DNA of 64,000 nucleotides from NCBI RefSeq assembly GCF_019334315.1, contig NZ_JAHWGL010000019.1, positions 1-64,000 on the forward strand, in the 5' to 3' direction. The stretch comes from Hymenobacter profundi (GTDB taxonomy: Bacteria; Bacteroidota; Bacteroidia; Cytophagales; Hymenobacteraceae). A program made the position numbers and the translations under genes. The notes under the pieces were generated by a model. The model did not search any database. It was not told the DNA's origin and worked only from the letters and a program-made list of their open reading frames with translations. This document shows, piece by piece, positions 62,798 through 64,000 of the stretch (positions are counted from its first letter, which is position 1; every line of letters starts with the position of its first letter).

Positions 62798-63193
62798 AAA
62801 ATAGGTAGTTGAAAACATAGTATATAATAAGGAGGAGCCCGAAAGGCTTCTCTTTTTATGTTACGAGTGTTTTTTTGGGAATTACAGTATATAAACAAGA
62901 ATATACTTCGTGTATTAGTATAGTGTTATCATGTAAAAGTACAGTTTAAATATATCTAAAAAGGCAAATTGTGCTTATGATATTGGTTCAATATGGATGA
63001 AGTGCAAAAACAGCATTAATATTGCTAAGCCAAGCTTGTTGTATCGCATAGATAAGAGATTACAGCTAACTACTAGCGGTACTATCAAGATGATGTCACC
63101 GCTTTTTGGATAAAATGAAATGGCTGCTGGCTGTGTAGATAGCAAAAAGCCTATGTTACTATTGGTTGCCACGCCCGCCCCAACCATTCGTGT
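62798..63193. other. AT-rich intergenic region before the TPR gene
   Basis: 396 bases with no credible gene. A terminator occupies 62832-62857. The rest is AT-rich. A weak promoter-like TACTATTG (63157-63164, one mismatch to TAnnTTTG) lies about 30 bases before the TPR gene ATG. A 70-codon open frame on the minus strand here has no ribosome-binding or family support. Confidence 0.4.
62832..62857 (+). terminator. Intrinsic terminator after the alpha/beta hydrolase gene
   Basis: GAGGAGCC pairs with GGCTTCTC (one G-U pair) across a 5-base loop, and TTTTT follows. It begins 35 bases after the stop codon. Confidence 0.7.
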
Positions 63194-64000
63194 ATGAGCA
63201 AAAAGTTTTACTCCTTCCTATTACTTCTGCTACTACCCTTGCTGCTGCACGCGCAGCAACAGCCAGACACGACCAGTCGACAAGAGGCACCCATCCGCAA
63301 CATTGATATAGAGAACGTAGACGTGTTGCCCAGCGCGGTGGAAATCGACGGCTGGCTGCTGCTGGACAAGGACATTCAGACGGAGCTGGATGGGGCCATG
63401 CACAACCTCTACAACTTCAAGTACGACAAAGCCGAGAAGCAATTCCGTTCGCTCCGTCGGCGCTACCCCCAGCACCCCATGCCCTACTTCCTGATGGGCC
63501 TGACTACCTGGTGGAAGATTATGCCCAACATTGCGCAAACCAAGCAGTATGATAACCTGCTGTTTGCCTACATGGATACCGCCATTACTTACGCTACTCG
63601 CCTCTACGAAGCCGATAACAAAAACTACGAAGCCTGCTTTTTTCTGGCTGCCGCCTACGGGTTTGATGCCCGCCTGAACGGCGAGCGGCACAACTGGCGC
63701 CGCGTGACCGTAAGTAGCAAACGCGCCCTCGACTACCTCGAAATTAGCAAGCAGGCCAACGACCTGAGCCCCGAGTTTCTGTGCGGTCAGGCTTTGATCA
63801 ACTACTACTCGGTGTGGTTGTCAGAAACCTACAAGCTGTTGCGGCCCGTGCTGCTGTTTTTCCCGAAAGGCAACCAACAATTAGGTGTTGAGCAATTGCG
63901 CATAGTGGCCAACAATGGCTTCTATGCCGCGCCGGAGGCCAAGTACTTTCTGATGAAAGTCCTGTCTGAGCAAAAAAACTCGGCCCGCGAAGCCTTGGCC
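63194..64000 (+). CDS. TPR-containing secreted protein, truncated by the window edge
   Basis: The frame opens at the ATG at 63194 (MSKKFYSFLLLLLLPLLLHAQ) and runs through to the last base without a stop (269 codons seen). A signal peptide is followed by a TPR-like helical region: MHNLYNFKYDKAEKQFRSL, PMPYFLMGLTTWWKIMP, YEACFFLAAAYGFDARL and further repeats. It resembles Bacteroidota TPR proteins that begin with a signal peptide and are of unknown function. Being truncated, its length and partners cannot be judged. Confidence 0.85.
   Translation, partial: MSKKFYSFLLLLLLPLLLHAQQQPDTTSRQEAPIRNIDIENVDVLPSAVEIDGWLLLDKDIQTELDGAMHNLYNFKYDKAEKQFRSLRRRYPQHPMPYFLMGLTTWWKIMPNIAQTKQYDNLLFAYMDTAITYATRLYEADNKNYEACFFLAAAYGFDARLNGERHNWRRVTVSSKRALDYLEISKQANDLSPEFLCGQALINYYSVWLSETYKLLRPVLLFFPKGNQQLGVEQLRIVANNGFYAAPEAKYFLMKVLSEQKNSAREALA

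Noticed and set aside
62975..63187. 70-codon minus-strand frame in the AT-rich gap before the TPR gene
   Set aside because: No ribosome-binding context, no known family, and hydrophobic content explained by AT-rich composition.
1..64000. tRNA, rRNA, CRISPR array, prophage, transposase or integrase genes
   Set aside because: I looked through the intergenic gaps and protein products and found no cloverleaf-like sequence, no regular spacer-repeat pattern and no recombinase motifs; the palindromic repeats have no spacer periodicity.

Overview
The window looks like chromosome from an aerobic, carbohydrate-degrading Bacteroidota, most likely Hymenobacter or a close Cytophagales relative. Reasons: the Bacteroidota fatty-acid/ribosome gene order (yceD-rpmF-plsX-fabH-efp-accB), two SusC/SusD loci each headed by an ECF sigma factor and a FecR anti-sigma factor, TAnnTTTG-type -7 boxes, high GC, and a striking abundance of the short word GGGTAGG and its complement CCTACCC in coding and non-coding DNA. 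Species-level placement is inference from memory of such genomes. No tRNA, rRNA, CRISPR array, phage or recognisable transposase was found.

Layout. 0-4.6 kb: housekeeping operon on the minus strand for lipid precursors, L32, EF-P and the biotin carrier, preceded by a lone HigA-like regulator. 4.9-14.2 kb: a secreted GH2 enzyme, pdxA, a leucyl aminopeptidase, rsmA, a D-2-hydroxyacid dehydrogenase, greA (with a terminator-like leader hairpin), and a HIT protein fused to a NuiA-type nuclease inhibitor. 14.3-26 kb: polysaccharide utilisation locus 1 (sigma, FecR, SusC, SusD, GH144-type glucanase, secreted esterase, GH3 beta-glucosidase), probably for a beta-glucan such as beta-1,2-glucan. 26-32 kb: a sensor kinase, a secreted NUC1 endonuclease, an M48 protease and an EEP-family hydrolase.

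32.3-47.5 kb, read right to left: locus 2 has sigma, FecR, a SusC gene cut by one in-frame TAG, SusD, GH29 fucosidase and GH20 hexosaminidase. It runs on into a GntP permease, RidA, a D-threonine-aldolase/D-serine-dehydratase-like PLP enzyme and an M19 dipeptidase. Together these could strip fucose and hexosamine from glycoconjugates and use D-amino acids or dipeptides.

47.9-64 kb: a DinG-family helicase with a degenerate exonuclease-like N-terminus, a DUF885 lipoprotein, a thioredoxin-like protein, a YdcF protein, a succinate-semialdehyde dehydrogenase, a SigK/RskA-type pair, a stand-alone H-NOX protein, an unknown lipoprotein, a LacI regulator, an unknown protein with an internal duplication, an alpha/beta hydrolase and a truncated TPR protein.

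Long perfect or near-perfect palindromes sit in many intergenic gaps. Four of them share the core TGTCATCCTGAGC, and three of these also share loop sequence, so they are dispersed copies of one element. The least expected items are the HIT-NuiA fusion (with a NUC1 nuclease, the enzyme class NuiA inhibits, in the same window), the amber-interrupted susC, the D-amino-acid module attached to a glycan locus, the greA leader hairpin, and the palindromic element family.
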